64,000 bases of DNA from Polytrichum commune (GCA_950295325.1 OX485809.1:1676001-1740000); one strand, 5' to 3'; numbered from the stretch's first letter, positions 46,871-59,189 are shown. Numbers and translations are program-made. The notes: generated from the sequence alone by a model not told the origin.

Positions 46871-47742
46871 CATGTGTCCGTTTTATTGAAGCATAATAGA
46901 ACTAGAGATCATATTGCACAAGTAAATACACAATCACAAAGGCATATAAACAATGCTTTGAGTGAGATGATCACCTCTACTCCTTGTTTTGCTCTTTATT
47001 GCATTTTTCCTTATGGGCTCATACAATGCATATGAAATATCTCAACTCCCAATTCCCACAAGCCATATGGATTTATTCAAACCTTATCCATTTGTATACC
47101 TCTAGCCTTCACAAATCCTATGACTACAAGCAATCTAATACTCTTACCTCGGCACGCTTACAATAAAAACCGAATTAGGCACATCTACCTTAGGTCAAAA
47201 TTATATCCAATCAATTGTAATTCGGAATTTAAAATTTTCAAAGGCTTCTAGTTTAATCGCAAGGGTAAACAATTTTTTTTAGAAAGATACGTTTAAACAT
47301 GTTGGAACTTGTAAGTACTTACATGTACATTGGGTTATTGCCATATGAGGATGAATGTTTCTTAAGACACTTAGGTTAAAACATAGTGAACTATCTAGAA
47401 TTTTACATTATACTTACCTTCAAATGCCTTGTTAGGGTTTGTTTATACACAATCCTTTAGTGTTTCTTTCAATTGGAACATCAAGTTGACAATAGCCTCT
47501 ATCTCACAGAAGCTACTCCACTTTAGGGAATTAGTTGGTTTGAAGCCATCATGATAAACTTTCAGTCCCATTAGCTTTTTTTGGGTTCCCGAACTTTATA
47601 ATTAATTTCATTTCATTTCACTTGATTTGTATTGCATTATGGCCAGGCTATAATATGCAATTGATCTATGTGTAGGGTGAAATGTCTCTCATTCATGTCA
47701 ACAGTGTCGGGTGGTGTTTTTTCTCTCGATGTGTAGTATAAT
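46871..47742. other. Anonymous AT-rich DNA
   Basis: Short overlapping frames only. Nothing recognised. Confidence 0.35.
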
Positions 47743-48083
47743 CTTGGGGGGGGGGGGCAGTGTGTTAAAAAGTTAAGGATATAGGTGCGAACAACCACTA
47801 TTTTATAGGGGGGTATTACTTTCAATTTTTTTTTCACATGCTATCATTATGTAAATTTCTACTTTGGGTTAATAAAAAAATGGCTTGCATTACTTATAAT
47901 TCCAAATTACCTATTAATCCATACCCTATAGTACTTTAAAGATGTCCAGTGCCATTTTTGATACCCTATATTACTCTTAAGTCCATTTATAATTTTTAGC
48001 CCCCATGTTTTTAAAATACCCTATCATTTGTTCGCACGTATATTGCTACTCCAACCAATGACTACCCCCCCCCCCCCCCGAGA
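47743..48083 (-). mobile_element. G-run-ended DNA element, copy B, with 8-bp target duplication
   Basis: Inverted relative to copy A (33544-33883). Ends are CTT-G12 on the left (47746-47757) and C16-GAG on the right (48065-48080, GAG at 48081-48083). AGTATAAT flanks both sides exactly (47735-47742 and 48084-48091). The body is about 96% identical to copy A by eye. Homopolymer length differs among the four ends (12, 13, 13 and 16). Confidence 0.9.
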
Positions 48084-49530
48084 GTATAATATTTGATAGT
48101 CATCTAAGAACCATAGATGAAGTGCTTTCATTATCTCCCATGGGGATTCTAAATTGGTCTATTATATTTGTACATGGCTAACAACCATATGTGTTTTTGA
48201 AATGCAAACGATTTATTGAACAAGGTTTAATAGTGCACTGAAAATCAAATGATTGAATATAGATTTGAAAGGAAGAAGTTTATGATACGACCCATGATAC
48301 ACTCAAATTCCAAGTTGCATGCACTTATGATGTCTACATAAACTCGCCCATTAAGAAAGTGAAAAAGCAAACAACCATTCTATATTACTGAACTTCGTAG
48401 TCATAAGAAACCTCAAATGGATCTCGAATTGGTCTAGTGGAATCTAGTTGAAATGATACGGCCTTCAATACATCTTGTAAGGGACTTGATTTCAATGTAA
48501 CCCCTTCATCAATGATGAAAGATGATAAATGTAGTAAAGCTCTAGCCATGCATATTAGGTGGATGCCTACGTAACAACTACCATGCCTTGGTCCCCACCC
48601 CAACTTTTACATATCTTTGCAATTTATAAAGTTTACACATTGTAACAACACATATTCATAAATGGCTTGAGAAAGAGAAACATACGATATATATATACCC
48701 CATTTTTCACTGCTTTAGAGGCTAAATGATGGAAAGTAGATTCCCATCATGGGGCAATAAAGAGTAAGAGGGTAATTTAAAGAATATACAAATGAATGGG
48801 GAGAACCGGCTACTAGTTACACATAAAGCGGTTCATTTTTTCAAACTACCGGTTCAAAATCAAAACCTTAGGACATGAATCGAAACATATTTTGAAAAAC
48901 ATACGATCTCATGTTAAAATACAAGGAATAATCAAAATATTTCATTGAAAAAGTGGTTGATATTAAAGAAATAATGGTACCGGTCAAGTTGGCTCAAATT
49001 CCTCCATGTTCATTGCAATATATCATCAACAAACTAGAAAGATTATCATTCTCCATTCCTCTATTAAACGTTAATGAAAATACTCCATCAAGTCTTCATA
49101 AGAGATTCCTTTGGTCAACCTTAAACCCAATTGAAGATGATAAGAAGAAGATGAAGTAGAAGAAATCCTACAATGTGCACAATCAATTCAATGGGACCTA
49201 GCAATCCATGGGGAATATTCTTGAATAATAACTTTATGATCCAACTATTATGCACCACTCATGCTAAAATATGACAAAGTCGACAAAAGTAGCCTCAATC
49301 TAGGAAAGACGGCATCAACTGCATGTTGCAAACCGTGAGGGCTATTGTAGGCATATAGCCATTCTAGCACAAACCTATGCAAAATTATTGATTAATTTGC
49401 CAAATTCTAGTGTGGCATGTTAAGAACTTATTTGGAAGAAGAAAAAATAAAAATAAAAATAGTGTGAGTATTCATTAACTTCGACCTTTTCAAAATTACT
49501 GAACTAAGAAGTGGTAGGTTTTCACAATGC
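48084..49530. other. Anonymous AT-rich DNA
   Basis: A 72-codon minus-strand frame (48385-48603) is somewhat protein-like but unrecognised. 'accggctactagt' and 'ctaccggttcaaaa' words at about 48800 and 48850 form no clear structure. Confidence 0.35.
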
Positions 49531-49539
49531 ACATTGGTT

Positions 49540-49720
49540 CATTTGCAACACATGGGAGAAAAGCCATCACATAACTAAAGTGGGGTTAGTGGTGACAATC
49601 CATGTGGGATATGTGAACTTAGAGATGAAGTCCCAGTAGTCCTCTTATTCATAACTTTTATATAACGACTTCAAATCACAAATTTTTTGTTGAAGGTGGT
49701 ACTAATTTGATTCTTGAAGT
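49540..49720 (+). repeat. Fragment related to the interior of the 32043-32988 element
   Basis: 'tgggatatgtgaacttagag', 'atgaag', 'cataacttttatataacgac', 'ttcaaat' and 'ttgttgaaggtgg' match 32300-32425 in order. No terminal repeats are seen here. Confidence 0.5.
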
Positions 49721-49726
49721 TTTTGT

Positions 49727-49752
49727 TTTATTTTATTTTATTTTATTTTATT
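49727..49752. repeat. Microsatellite (TTTTA)n
   Basis: About five units of TTTTA, visible directly. Confidence 0.85.
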
Positions 49753-51340
49753 AACTAATTCAATGCCTGTGATGCCACTTTTGGAGTCAAATATTCTAAA
49801 ACTTAAAAATCTATGCTACCAACTTATTGTATTTCACGACCTTCCCATGGTTGAGGTTACTAGACATTGTGACACTCTCGCAAGAAGTTGTCTACTTGAA
49901 AAGCACGAAACATGGTCTGAGATGACTCTAAACTGCCGGACGATAGTGGAAAGGTACCCAAACCGAACGGAGTGGCTGGCAGCTCGATTTCCAGCTGTGA
50001 AATTGTATCTCTACTTGACGGAAAACTAACCAAGTGGTCAAGCGCCTCATGTGTTCCCAAAAAAAATTTATTAAAATTAAAGGAGGAGGAGAAGAAGAAG
50101 ATCATAAGCAATCTACATATTTACTGTCAAGTTGAACCAATGTGTAGGGTATGGATTGGAGTTCGTGGTGTCCATGTAAACCCATCAAGTGCATGTGAAA
50201 GGGCCGGATTTTCCCAACTTGACCCATCATACTAATTTTGGGTCTTCAATTCCATTTTCGGAGTCAAATTGTCTAAACATCACCATTTTCATGTTATAGA
50301 ATGATTCACTCATCTTCACTTTCTCAATTAATGACAATTTTTACCAAATAATGTTATTTACAAATAATCTATAAAATATTCACACCCTTGCTATAAAATA
50401 ATTTGATGTGTGTTCACCTTCCTAATGAATGAGTTTACATAGACACCAAGAATCCCTAGCCCCAAGTTTGGTTTTTTATTGACTTGGATGAAAGTGTTAT
50501 AGTATAAGACCCCCCCCCCCCCAAAAAAAACCCTTCAAACCTTCAAACCAATGGTTTATTTTCTATTTTTAACACCAAAATTAGCTTCAAAGACCCCAAA
50601 TTTGTGAAAACTTGAGATGATTTGGCCAACTCATTCTAGTTTGGCCATAGTCAATCAACTTGGAGTATGTGACAACATCCTAATATCACCAATATATGTA
50701 ATTTAAAAAAATTGTACTAAGAAACACATGACTCATTGCATTTACACCTTCATGACATTATTCATATGGGGTTGAGTTCCCCTTCTACTCATACTAGGTG
50801 CCCCAAAACAAACACCAAAACTAATCAAAGAGCACGCCAACATGGTAACCATGTACTACTTTTTGATGCCAACCACATGGAATGCCCAAGAATGAGGTGG
50901 TTGTTGTTTCACCATGGATGGCATGAGTCATTTCACTACGTTAGTAAAGTAAGGTAGACATATGTATGTTTGTTACCCACAAGTAATTTCGCATAAGTGT
51001 AGTACAAGTGTGATACTGGAGTGATTTTTCATGGGATTGGAAATTGATATCATAATGATTAGCCCCAAATAAATAAATAATTACAAATTATTTCCAAGTT
51101 TTGAGATTATCAGAAATTTTCAAAAGCAAGATTCTCTCCCAACCCATATTCATAGCCTAGGTTGGCCTATTTCCAATAGTTGGGGGATGAAAACTCAAGT
51201 ACCATACTCAATTGTGTTGCCAAGGTGCATGTCAAGGAGAGAAAACAATTTCCATGTCATACATGATTTCAAGATTGTAGATTCAATGTTTGAATCCGGA
51301 GCTCGACAACTCTAACTTACTTAAAACTGGAGATGGTTTT
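49753..51340. other. Anonymous DNA
   Basis: The stretch 49880-50060 is less AT-rich and has overlapping frames (49763-50029, 49972-50235) without motifs. A C13 run lies at 50510-50522. No gene is recognised. Confidence 0.35.
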
Positions 51341-51357
51341 TAGACTCACGGAACCTT

Positions 51358-51382
51358 TTCTTTCTTTCTTTCTTTCTTTTTT
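51358..51382. repeat. Microsatellite (CTTT)n
   Basis: About six units of CTTT followed by a T-rich run. It borders a C/A-rich block (51400-51615) of unknown origin. Confidence 0.8.
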
Positions 51383-51839
51383 GTTTTTTTGGGAGACAAA
51401 AGGCCAATGAGCCAACGCCAAAAAATTGAAACCAAGAAAGGAAACGCACCCACTTCGAGAGGAGGCGGGACCCCTCGGACATGAAACACCGCCACGTAAA
51501 AGGTAACAACATCAACCCAACCTAGGATAACCCACCGGACCCACCCAACCAGGGACCACCCCCATCCCACCTCCCAAGGACAACCCCGAGACCACCAAGA
51601 CAACCCTTAACAAAGAGTTGGACACCCTACCTACGTTGTTGTTTCCATTCAATATGCTCCAACTATGTTCCAAGGTTGAAGAAATCTATGTTCCTGATAG
51701 AGAAATTTATTGTGTAAACCACAAACCCCTAGCAAAGTGGTTTCCTAAAGTAGAGGTACCAAATTCGGTGCCTCCGGTTGAGCTTCAGACTTCAATATTT
51801 TAGCGGTTAGTGGTGGGGGGGGGGGTGAAGAGACACCAA

Positions 51840-52100
51840 CAAGACGTGTTGAAAATAGTTTGGACTACTACGTGCTCAAAATTTATCAACCATTCTAAGC
51901 ACAAAAACTCAACATAAATGGGAGACAAGGGAAGGAGTGGGAGAAAAGGAACTTATACGCTCGTTCAACAACTCATAGAATCTTCACTTTGTAAATGCAT
52001 AAGATATTCACACGAACTCCGAAAATTACGAGGAGAGCGGCGACATGCACAATCAAGATTTGCTCATCATCTTGCATGAGAAGTGGGTGTAGAGAGAGGG
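51840..52100 (+). repeat. Rep-S dispersed repeat
   Basis: Contains 'agtttggactactacgtgct', 'caaccattctaagca', 'gaatcttcactttgtaaatg', 'ataagatattcacacgaact' and 'caagatttgctcatcatctt', and ends in 'gagaagtgggtgtagag'. Confidence 0.65.
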
Positions 52101-53055
52101 AGGGGGGAAACATAAAAAAGGAAAAGAGAGAAGAAGGTATGTTTAACAAAACGGCTCGGCATGTCAAGGGGGGGGGGGGGGGGAGGGGGTGGGGTTGCTT
52201 TATGTGGCGTGTTGGGGCTCACTTGCACTTTTTTCTAGCATGCTGGATCTCTTCACGAATATAAGCTTCATGCATGGGCCCAAGTTTGAAATATTGTTCT
52301 ATTCTTTACGTGTTTTTCCCACCAACATGGCATGGCTAGGTGGGCGGATAAAAAGTTGCATCAAGTCATGGGACGCATTGAGTATCTTATAACATGTTCC
52401 ATCACACCCGAGTTCGTTACGTGCCCGACAACCTTGACCCTTAAAGGACGTGGGGTCTCAATATACGGCCATATCACACAACTTATACGCGCTTCACCAA
52501 GTTCCTAGTCATATTTTATATACTTATGTGTTTGAAATCTTATTATATGCATTATCTTATGTCATGGAGATATTTAAAAAATATACTCATACTAGGCATT
52601 GATGATTCAAAATGCATTTTGATTTTATGCTTTTCATTGTGTTGGCATGTTGCATTGAATTTGCTAGTCGCCACTAATCGCTAGTACATGGTGAACAAAC
52701 TCGGCATTTCCGCATCATGATGTTTCGTCATTTAAAACCCAAGGCAAAGTTTCTTCTTTTTTTTGGGGGGGGGGGGGAAGAAATATGAACTATCCAAGGT
52801 GGATGTGGACGCCTTGGACATGTACTGCAATCTCACATTTGCAAGCATGAAACTCATGAACAGATTGTGCCATTGGGAGGTGGTAGAGAGAGAGATTTTG
52901 AGTGGATGCAAATCCTAATTGAGACTTCAACAACACTTAGATCAGTTGTCCTAGATGCTTATACATGTACATGCTAGTAATTCTCATACTCTCATTGTGT
53001 TTGAGGTGAAAAGAACTTTAGTTTGGATTTGTGTTTGGCTATTGCATAGTTGTTG
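52101..53055. other. Anonymous DNA with two G runs
   Basis: G16 lies at 52168-52183 and G13 at 52765-52777. No gene is recognised. Confidence 0.4.
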
Positions 53056-53096
53056 AGCTTTTAACGTTTCATTGGTATGTGCGTTTATTCATGCTT

Positions 53097-53320
53097 GCAG
53101 ACGTAGTGTCCACCACCTAGTTGTGTGTGAGAAGGACTCTACAATATTTGATGCCATCTTGTCAACATTGATTAACACTATACCAACATATAGTTTATGT
53201 GGATCTATGGCACATAACACCTCCGTTGCATCCGATGAAGGACATGTTAAGAAGGTGGCAATAAAAATGAATAGAGTATGTAAATTTACAATCTATCCAT
53301 ATTATACATCCATAGCTTGA
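53097..53320 (+). pseudogene. Possible exon of an unknown gene or transposon
   Basis: A T-rich tract and 'gcttgcag' at about 53090-53098 look like a 3' splice site. They are followed by an open frame reading HHLVVCEKDSTIFDAILSTL and KKVAIKMNRVCKF to a stop at 53318-53320. The text is protein-like but no family is recognised, and no upstream exon was found. Confidence 0.3.
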
Positions 53321-53935
53321 GAAGTGCACAAATGAGGTCTAATATTTATGATTTTGTTCTATATATAAAAGAAAAATATCATTCTCCTCCAAGTTCTATT
53401 GTGTGTTGTCTCCATATGAGGAGAGTGTCGCTTAGGTCATAACATAGTTAGTGACACCGGTTCCTTGTCGTAGGTCTAAATGACTTGCTAGTCCCCCATG
53501 TATAGATGATAAGGTAGATGACTGCATTGAGCTTGGTCATTAGTCTAAACTAGTCTAAACTAGTTTATGGCTACTTTAATTGAGTGTGTGTGGCGTGGTT
53601 TGATTTTACGTTTTCATAATGTGTATTGTGTTGTTTGTGAGATTGATGTATTCACCTCCATCTTCGCTATGTGTTCTAACAACTTCTTTGTGCAAATTTT
53701 GGTACAATTAAAGTGCTAAAATGCAACAATTACAAGAATCATAATCATAGCAAGTTTCACATGTGTTGCCGATTTAATTTTGTTCATTAATCCTTTACCC
53801 GTATGTCCATGATCACTTTGGTGTTAAGTGATTTGACATATACCAAGGTAACCTGACAAAAGTGCTAAAACAAATCCTCAATGCTCGTCACTCATCGCTC
53901 ATATGATAGTGCTCCCTCCCCCCCCCCCCCTTATT
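53321..53935. other. Anonymous DNA
   Basis: A C13 run lies at 53918-53930. No gene is recognised. Confidence 0.4.
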
Positions 53936-53939
53936 TGGG

Positions 53940-54170
53940 TTATCCCACCGCAAAATTTTGGTGACTAACAAACTTTGTCCATTGATGGACATGTAGGATT
54001 TCAATTCACTTTGACATTCATTATATGACACGCATGCCCATTATCACTTTTATTTTTGGTGACCATGTGTATCACAAAGTGGGATTGCCATTCATTTCTT
54101 CACCCATGAGAGATTTTGGAAAGTAGTGGTCGTAGTCACTTTTTACTAATGTAAACATGCCCTACGAAAG
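53940..54170 (+). repeat. Local direct repeat, left copy
   Basis: Similar to 55410-55660: 'tatcactttnatttt', 'ggtgatcttgtgtanna', 'aaagtgggattgccancca', 'tgagagattttngaaa' and 'gtggtcgt'. The 1.5-kb spacing and same orientation would suit LTRs or a tandem duplication. No TG..CA ends are clear. Confidence 0.5.
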
Positions 54171-54576
54171 TATAATTGGAGACCCAAGTAGTATAATGGA
54201 GAAGAATTGGCCCTCAACATATACGAAACTAGTTTTTAGGAGACATATTTTATCATCTAGGATGAGTTTATGTAAAGTAGAGGTTGTTAAACTCAACACC
54301 CCACCTAAAATGAACACCCTAAAAAATTGCACAACACTTGCATATTGATTACAAAAAATTTAACCAACTCAACATCAAGCTCCCCTACTGAATATGTGTA
54401 ATCTACAATATAACATTGAAACGTTATAATTTTTGCATATGGAAGCCGAAGAAGGCATATTAAGGTGCATTGGAACCTCTTTCATTTCCTAAAGACAAAG
54501 AATTGAATTTCCTTATAAAAATTAATAATAAATATACTCAATGTTCAAATTGACGGTTTTAGCACCCTCTACCTTA

Positions 54577-54812
54577 GGGCTTGTCTGCAATACCATTGTA
54601 CCTTTACCAAGTTGGCTATTTAATAGGTGAATATGCATATAATATATTTATATATTATAAAATCCATGACTTAAAGGGAGAAACGTATTTCCTTATATAT
54701 ATATTTAAAGATTCTAATATATGATTTTCAGAAAATTGGTTTTCCCTTAAAATAATTTAATTGGTGCCAAAAGTGGTAAAGGTACTATAATAGTGTCCAA
54801 TGACGAAGGCCA
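54577..54812. mobile_element. PIF/Harbinger-like MITE, TTA borders
   Basis: The left end GGGCTTGTCTGCAATACC and the inverted right end (GGCCTTCGTC...) share a strong inner inverted block TAGTACCTTTACCA with minor change. TTA lies next to each end (54574-54576 and 54813-54815). The arms are imperfect. No coding. Confidence 0.5.
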
Positions 54813-54815
54813 TTA

Positions 54816-55405
54816 AGTTCTAATTTCTCTCATTAGTTGAGAAATGAGTGGACTTTCTTTTACACAATGTCATCAAATTTTTAAATGACCATGTCAAAGA
54901 ATGCACAAGAAAGTGACATCAAAGTAATATGGAGTCCAACATGTTTATAAATAAATAATGTTCGGTGGTCACCTAGATTTTACGCTAACATAATTCAACT
55001 AAGTTGTCTAAATGAAAATTATGGTGACCGTGTCAAGGGAAATTTACTTTTAACCTAGCAGAAGAAGAAAAAACAAATCTAAATCTCTAGAAAATCATTT
55101 AAAACACTACATCATGATATAAGTTTGCATTACAAAAAGGCTTTTAAAATGGCATGGAGTTCTCTTGCTCATGGTTGGCAGTCTGAAGACCACGACCAAT
55201 AGAAATTCACATCAAATTTTGGAAGCCATGGTCATGTGTCATAGTATGAAAGGGATTCACACCATGAAATAGTGTTTTTAATGGGTTTAAAACAATCAAC
55301 TGAAAAAACATTGGCTAACTTTGACATATTTGACATCAATATCGCTAAATATAAAAAATCATTGACATGGTCACCCTTATTTTTGGTTGAGACAACCTAT
55401 TTGGA
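54816..55405. other. Anonymous AT-rich DNA
   Basis: No gene is recognised; a 92-codon frame (55272-55550) runs into the repeat that follows. Confidence 0.35.
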
Positions 55406-55409
55406 TTCT

Positions 55410-55660
55410 CTCGCCACAAAATCCATATCACCACCAAATATTATCCATTTCAAGACATATATAGGATTCCATATCACTTTCATGTCACTTCTCATCCATT
55501 TTTTGACACGCTCACCTGTGGTCACTTTTATTTTAGGTGATCTTGTGTAAAATGAAGTGGGGTTGCCACCCATTTCAATTGTCTCAACAAATGAGAGATT
55601 TTCAAAAGGGGTGGTCGTGATCTTTTGTCACGACATTGTTTATGATATTTACCATCACGT
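55410..55660 (+). repeat. Local direct repeat, right copy
   Basis: Partner of 53940-54170. Confidence 0.5.
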
Positions 55661-55847
55661 ACTCTATTTGTGAAGGGCCTACAATAGATTCCTAAACACA
55701 ATATTCATTCAAATGAGAGTTTTCCAGTGAATTGAGAGTACATAAAGCAAACTATTAATCCAAGAATGAAATGAAAACCACTGGAAAGTTGTAGAGTACA
55801 AGTAAAAAAAACAACATTTGATTTTCTGCTGTAAATTCCGCCGTAAA

Positions 55848-56116
55848 TTCCATTGAAATGGGAGTATGTTAAGCTGGGAAATCGACTCATTTAGGTCGAC
55901 TCAACCTAAATTGACAACATATTGTCCTCATTTAGGTCGACTCAACCTAAATTGACAACATAATGTCCTCATTTAGGTCGACTCAACCTAAATTGACAAC
56001 ATAATGTCCTCATTTAGGTCGACTCAACCTAAATTGACAAAATATTGTCCTCATTTAGGTCGACTCAACCTAAATGAGTCGATTTCCTAGCTTAACATAC
56101 TCTCATTTTAATGGAA
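55848..56116. mobile_element. TIR element built around five 41-bp tandem repeats
   Basis: Inverted arms of about 49 bp (left from 55848, right to 56116) begin TTCCATTRAAATGRGAGTAT and match with three mismatches. Between them a unit containing TTAGGTCGACTCAACCTAAA starts at 55891, 55932, 55973, 56014 and 56055, exactly 41 bp apart. The units are nearly identical, and the first and last merge into the arms. The unit core is itself close to palindromic around GTCGAC. No coding. Confidence 0.88.
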
Positions 56117-56119
56117 ACT

Positions 56120-57275
56120 ACACGTCTGAAGTATAATCTAGTATTTATCAACCTAACATGACTTTTAGGTGTCCAAATGGCCAATATTATTTTGAGAGGA
56201 TCCCACTCTCTCAAAATATTGAATATCATGTTCCTAGAGGTCTCAAAGTTTCACGTCCACTAATTGCCAATATGATAGTATTCATCAATAGAATGTACTT
56301 TTCAAATGCAATATTATTTGTGTTATGACGATTAGTGAAACACATTGGGATACTTGAAATGATAATTTTGTGTTTTGGATCAATGAATCAATATTATCAT
56401 TGAGCATACTAATGGAAAGTGCCATGTGTTTACATTTTGTTGTGCAAGAGAAAGATATAATTGAGCATACTAATCCCAAAGTGTCAGTTGTGTACAACTT
56501 TAGTCAACTTGTAGACCATTGTGTAATATAGGCATACACCTCATGACATTATTGAACATACTCGTGTCAAGATATTAGTTCGCACACTTGGACACCAAGT
56601 GTGCTGAGGTGACACGAATGATGAAGTTGTTGATCATTAGTACAACGTAGCATATGCCTCAAAAATAGGGTAAGTGACACTATTATGCATGTGACACTGA
56701 ATACCATAATCAGTGGTATTGTAAACCGGCCCTTAGACACCATGACGTGGCAGCCATTGAAACCGGGGGCGAATTGGTAATTTAAGTCCACCTCATTCAG
56801 GGGTTCAAAGCCCTAGGAAGACTTTTGCAGTGAAGGTGTCCGTAATGGTGAAAGTATTTTTTTTGCAAACTAACTTCTCTCACCGGTTTAATAATAATAA
56901 TAATATTGGTGATGTTTCATAATTTAATTTTTTGAGATCATTCTAGGTCTCCTCAAAGGTTCAACTTTGAAAATCCATGTAAGCACACACATTACACCTA
57001 GGTGTATGAAAACCATGTGTGTGTTGTGTTGTGTTGTGTTGTGTGTATGTGTGACAATAGGTACAAGGTATGCAGGTGTTGTTCGGTTGTTTTTCTAGTT
57101 CATACACTTACATTGAATTGGTGTGTGGTTAGGTGAGGATCAAGGGACAAACATCATGAGAAAACGTGTTGTAAAAGGATTGAACGACATCTTCAAATTG
57201 TATCGACTACCCCAAACTCGATGATGAACATAATATAGGAATCAACAAACATGCACTTTGGATAATCATAACTAA
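56120..57275. other. Anonymous DNA
   Basis: A (GTGTT)n run lies at about 57018-57045. 'gtgacactattatgcatgtg' at about 56670 echoes words in nearby MITEs. No gene is seen. Confidence 0.4.
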
Positions 57276-57750
57276 GGGGCGGTTTACACTATGGACCATG
57301 AAGTCGTCCCACGTAAGAGGCCTATTTTGCGTGGGACGACTTCATGGGACGACTTCCATGGTCAGAGTTACTAAAATATTAGTTTTCATGGTTCGTGGGC
57401 CCTTCACTAGGTGTAAACCGAATGTGGACCATGAAGAATGACCATGCACCAAAAAGTGGAGTCATTAACTAAGTTGGAAAAAAAATCATTAAAATGGCAT
57501 TTTTTTTGACATGGGCCCTTGCTATTTTTCTTAGACCACCTCTTTTGCTTGTCCCAACGGAAAACCCGTTGGACCATGGCAGTGGATAGAGTAGGCTTAA
57601 AAAAACAAATTTGTGGACCTCAACCTCCGTGGTCACTCTGTCATTTTTTCCTTGGTGTAAACCCAAGTCGTCCCGGGACGACTTCAACGTCCAATCACAT
57701 CGCTTAGACGGCCGTGGGACGACTTCATGGTCCATAGTGTAAACCGCCCC
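57276..57750. mobile_element. PIF/Harbinger-like MITE with perfect inverted repeat of about 38 bp
   Basis: GGGGCGGTTTACACTATGG plus ACCATGAAGTCGTCCCACG at the left is repeated perfectly in inverted form at the right. TAA flanks both sides (57273-57275 and 57751-57753). 'cgtgggacgacttcatgg' recurs inside the left half in both orientations, giving nested hairpins. It is 475 bp. Frames inside (57469-57735 and 57519-57707) are by-products of the repeats. Confidence 0.85.
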
Positions 57751-57753
57751 TAA

Positions 57754-58974
57754 ATCAATGGAAATCCAATTTTTACAACAACTGCATCATAGATTTGCTA
57801 TTGTAACAAAAGTTTTGTTGTGTAAATCTACTTGATAGAAGTTGGAGAACATAGGAAATGAAGCGAATAACACCCACATACCTACCCTCTAGATGTACAT
57901 TTAAAGTACTCAAGGAAATTGATGGTATGCGAAGAATATACAAGAATCCGCAACAATTTGTCAATGACCTCATTTAAATTAGAGCTTCATTACATCAAGA
58001 AGTCTCACACGAAGTTTACATAGAAGAACATGGAATCATGTTGGACCACCATTAATTTGGCCATGCTCTAACTGTACCAAGAATCAACCCCCCACCCCAC
58101 ACCCCACCCCAACACACACATGCACACACACAATCGAAATCACTTGGAAAGTGAGGTGTTTTAAACAACTTTTTGTGAATATGAAACTCAAGCGCGGTAA
58201 AAACTTGTTATATAAGGTGGGTGCTAAAGTGGCATAAAGTGCAACAAAAAGCGCACTCCATGATTATCGTGGAGGTGAAAGGTCGAAGTTGGAGTTTGTG
58301 TACATTTGCACTCCAAATGCTATTTCAATATTCCCTCATCACACCTTGCATCGAATCCCTATGTTACAGTAATATTCTTGTTCTCTTGACAACAAAGGGA
58401 ATGAGTCGTCAACCTACTCCCCCTCCTCCTCCTCATGGTTTTCGGGATTCTCGGCTACCTTATGCTAAGAACCCAAACCACCAACGAATTTGTTGTCCTA
58501 GAATGGAATGAGATACCAAAAGAAAAACATGCATCACCCATGAAGACAAATCTTTCAACCTTTGGACCTTATGAGATGACGATGCCAACATGCACATAAA
58601 GAATGCCTAGTTTTGGTGGTGGACATGAACTTAACTTTTAAAGGTCTAAGAGGCACATAAATGTACGACCTATATTGTAAGCGGGTCTCAACATCTAAAG
58701 GTCAAAGAAGGATTTTTTGTTCGGGCAACCATCTCTACCTGTCCATACCAATGGATATGTTTGTATTATAGTCTTTTGAATCGGGACATATGAACAGTTG
58801 ATTTTTGTTTGGAACAACAATCTTAACTTCATGAACATGTCATCCGTACAGTTAGATCCATCACTAGAATACAATTTTTTTCATTATTTTATTTTTATTT
58901 TTATTTTTGGCTTGGTTGGGGGGGGGGGGATAGTTTAGCATATGATTTGGGAGATTAAAGGGCCATTTTTATGT
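57754..58974. other. Anonymous DNA
   Basis: C/A microsatellite-like sequence lies at about 58088-58132 and a G12 run at 58918-58929. A 96-codon frame (58221-58511) has no motif. Confidence 0.35.
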
Positions 58975-59140
58975 TTTCACCCACTTCTTGTAGGATATGA
59001 AACATGCAATCACTCCGGGATGATTGGCAATTCCAATTTTTGCTTGTAGCCACTTTCCTCATAATTTCCTCACCTTGTGTGAATACCCTTTTCATTGTAA
59101 AGAATCAAGGTTCTTTGTGTAATTAAATGACAATATATTG
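58975..59140 (-). repeat. Rep-S dispersed repeat, inverted copy
   Basis: Plus-strand text 'acccacttcttgtaggatat', 'gaaacatgcaat', 'cctcataatttcctcacctt' and 'gtgtgaatacccttttcatt' is the inverted 3' half of the family. Confidence 0.65.
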
Positions 59141-59189
59141 GTAACAAAAGTTTACTCTTTATCTTCTTCGATTTACATATTTATATGTA

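Noticed and set aside
49880-50080. Possible tRNA-derived SINE ('gcagctcgatttcc' as B box, A-rich end)
   Set aside because: No matching A box at the right distance, no second copy and no target duplication.
51400-51615. 85-codon minus-strand frame rich in Trp and Gly
   Set aside because: The C/A-rich strand gives long antisense frames by composition; overlapping frames in two phases and no motif.
55891-56075. Regular 41-bp repeats, CRISPR-like at first sight
   Set aside because: The whole 41-bp unit repeats with no variable spacer, it lies between inverted arms, and the context is eukaryotic. It is a tandem repeat in a foldback element.
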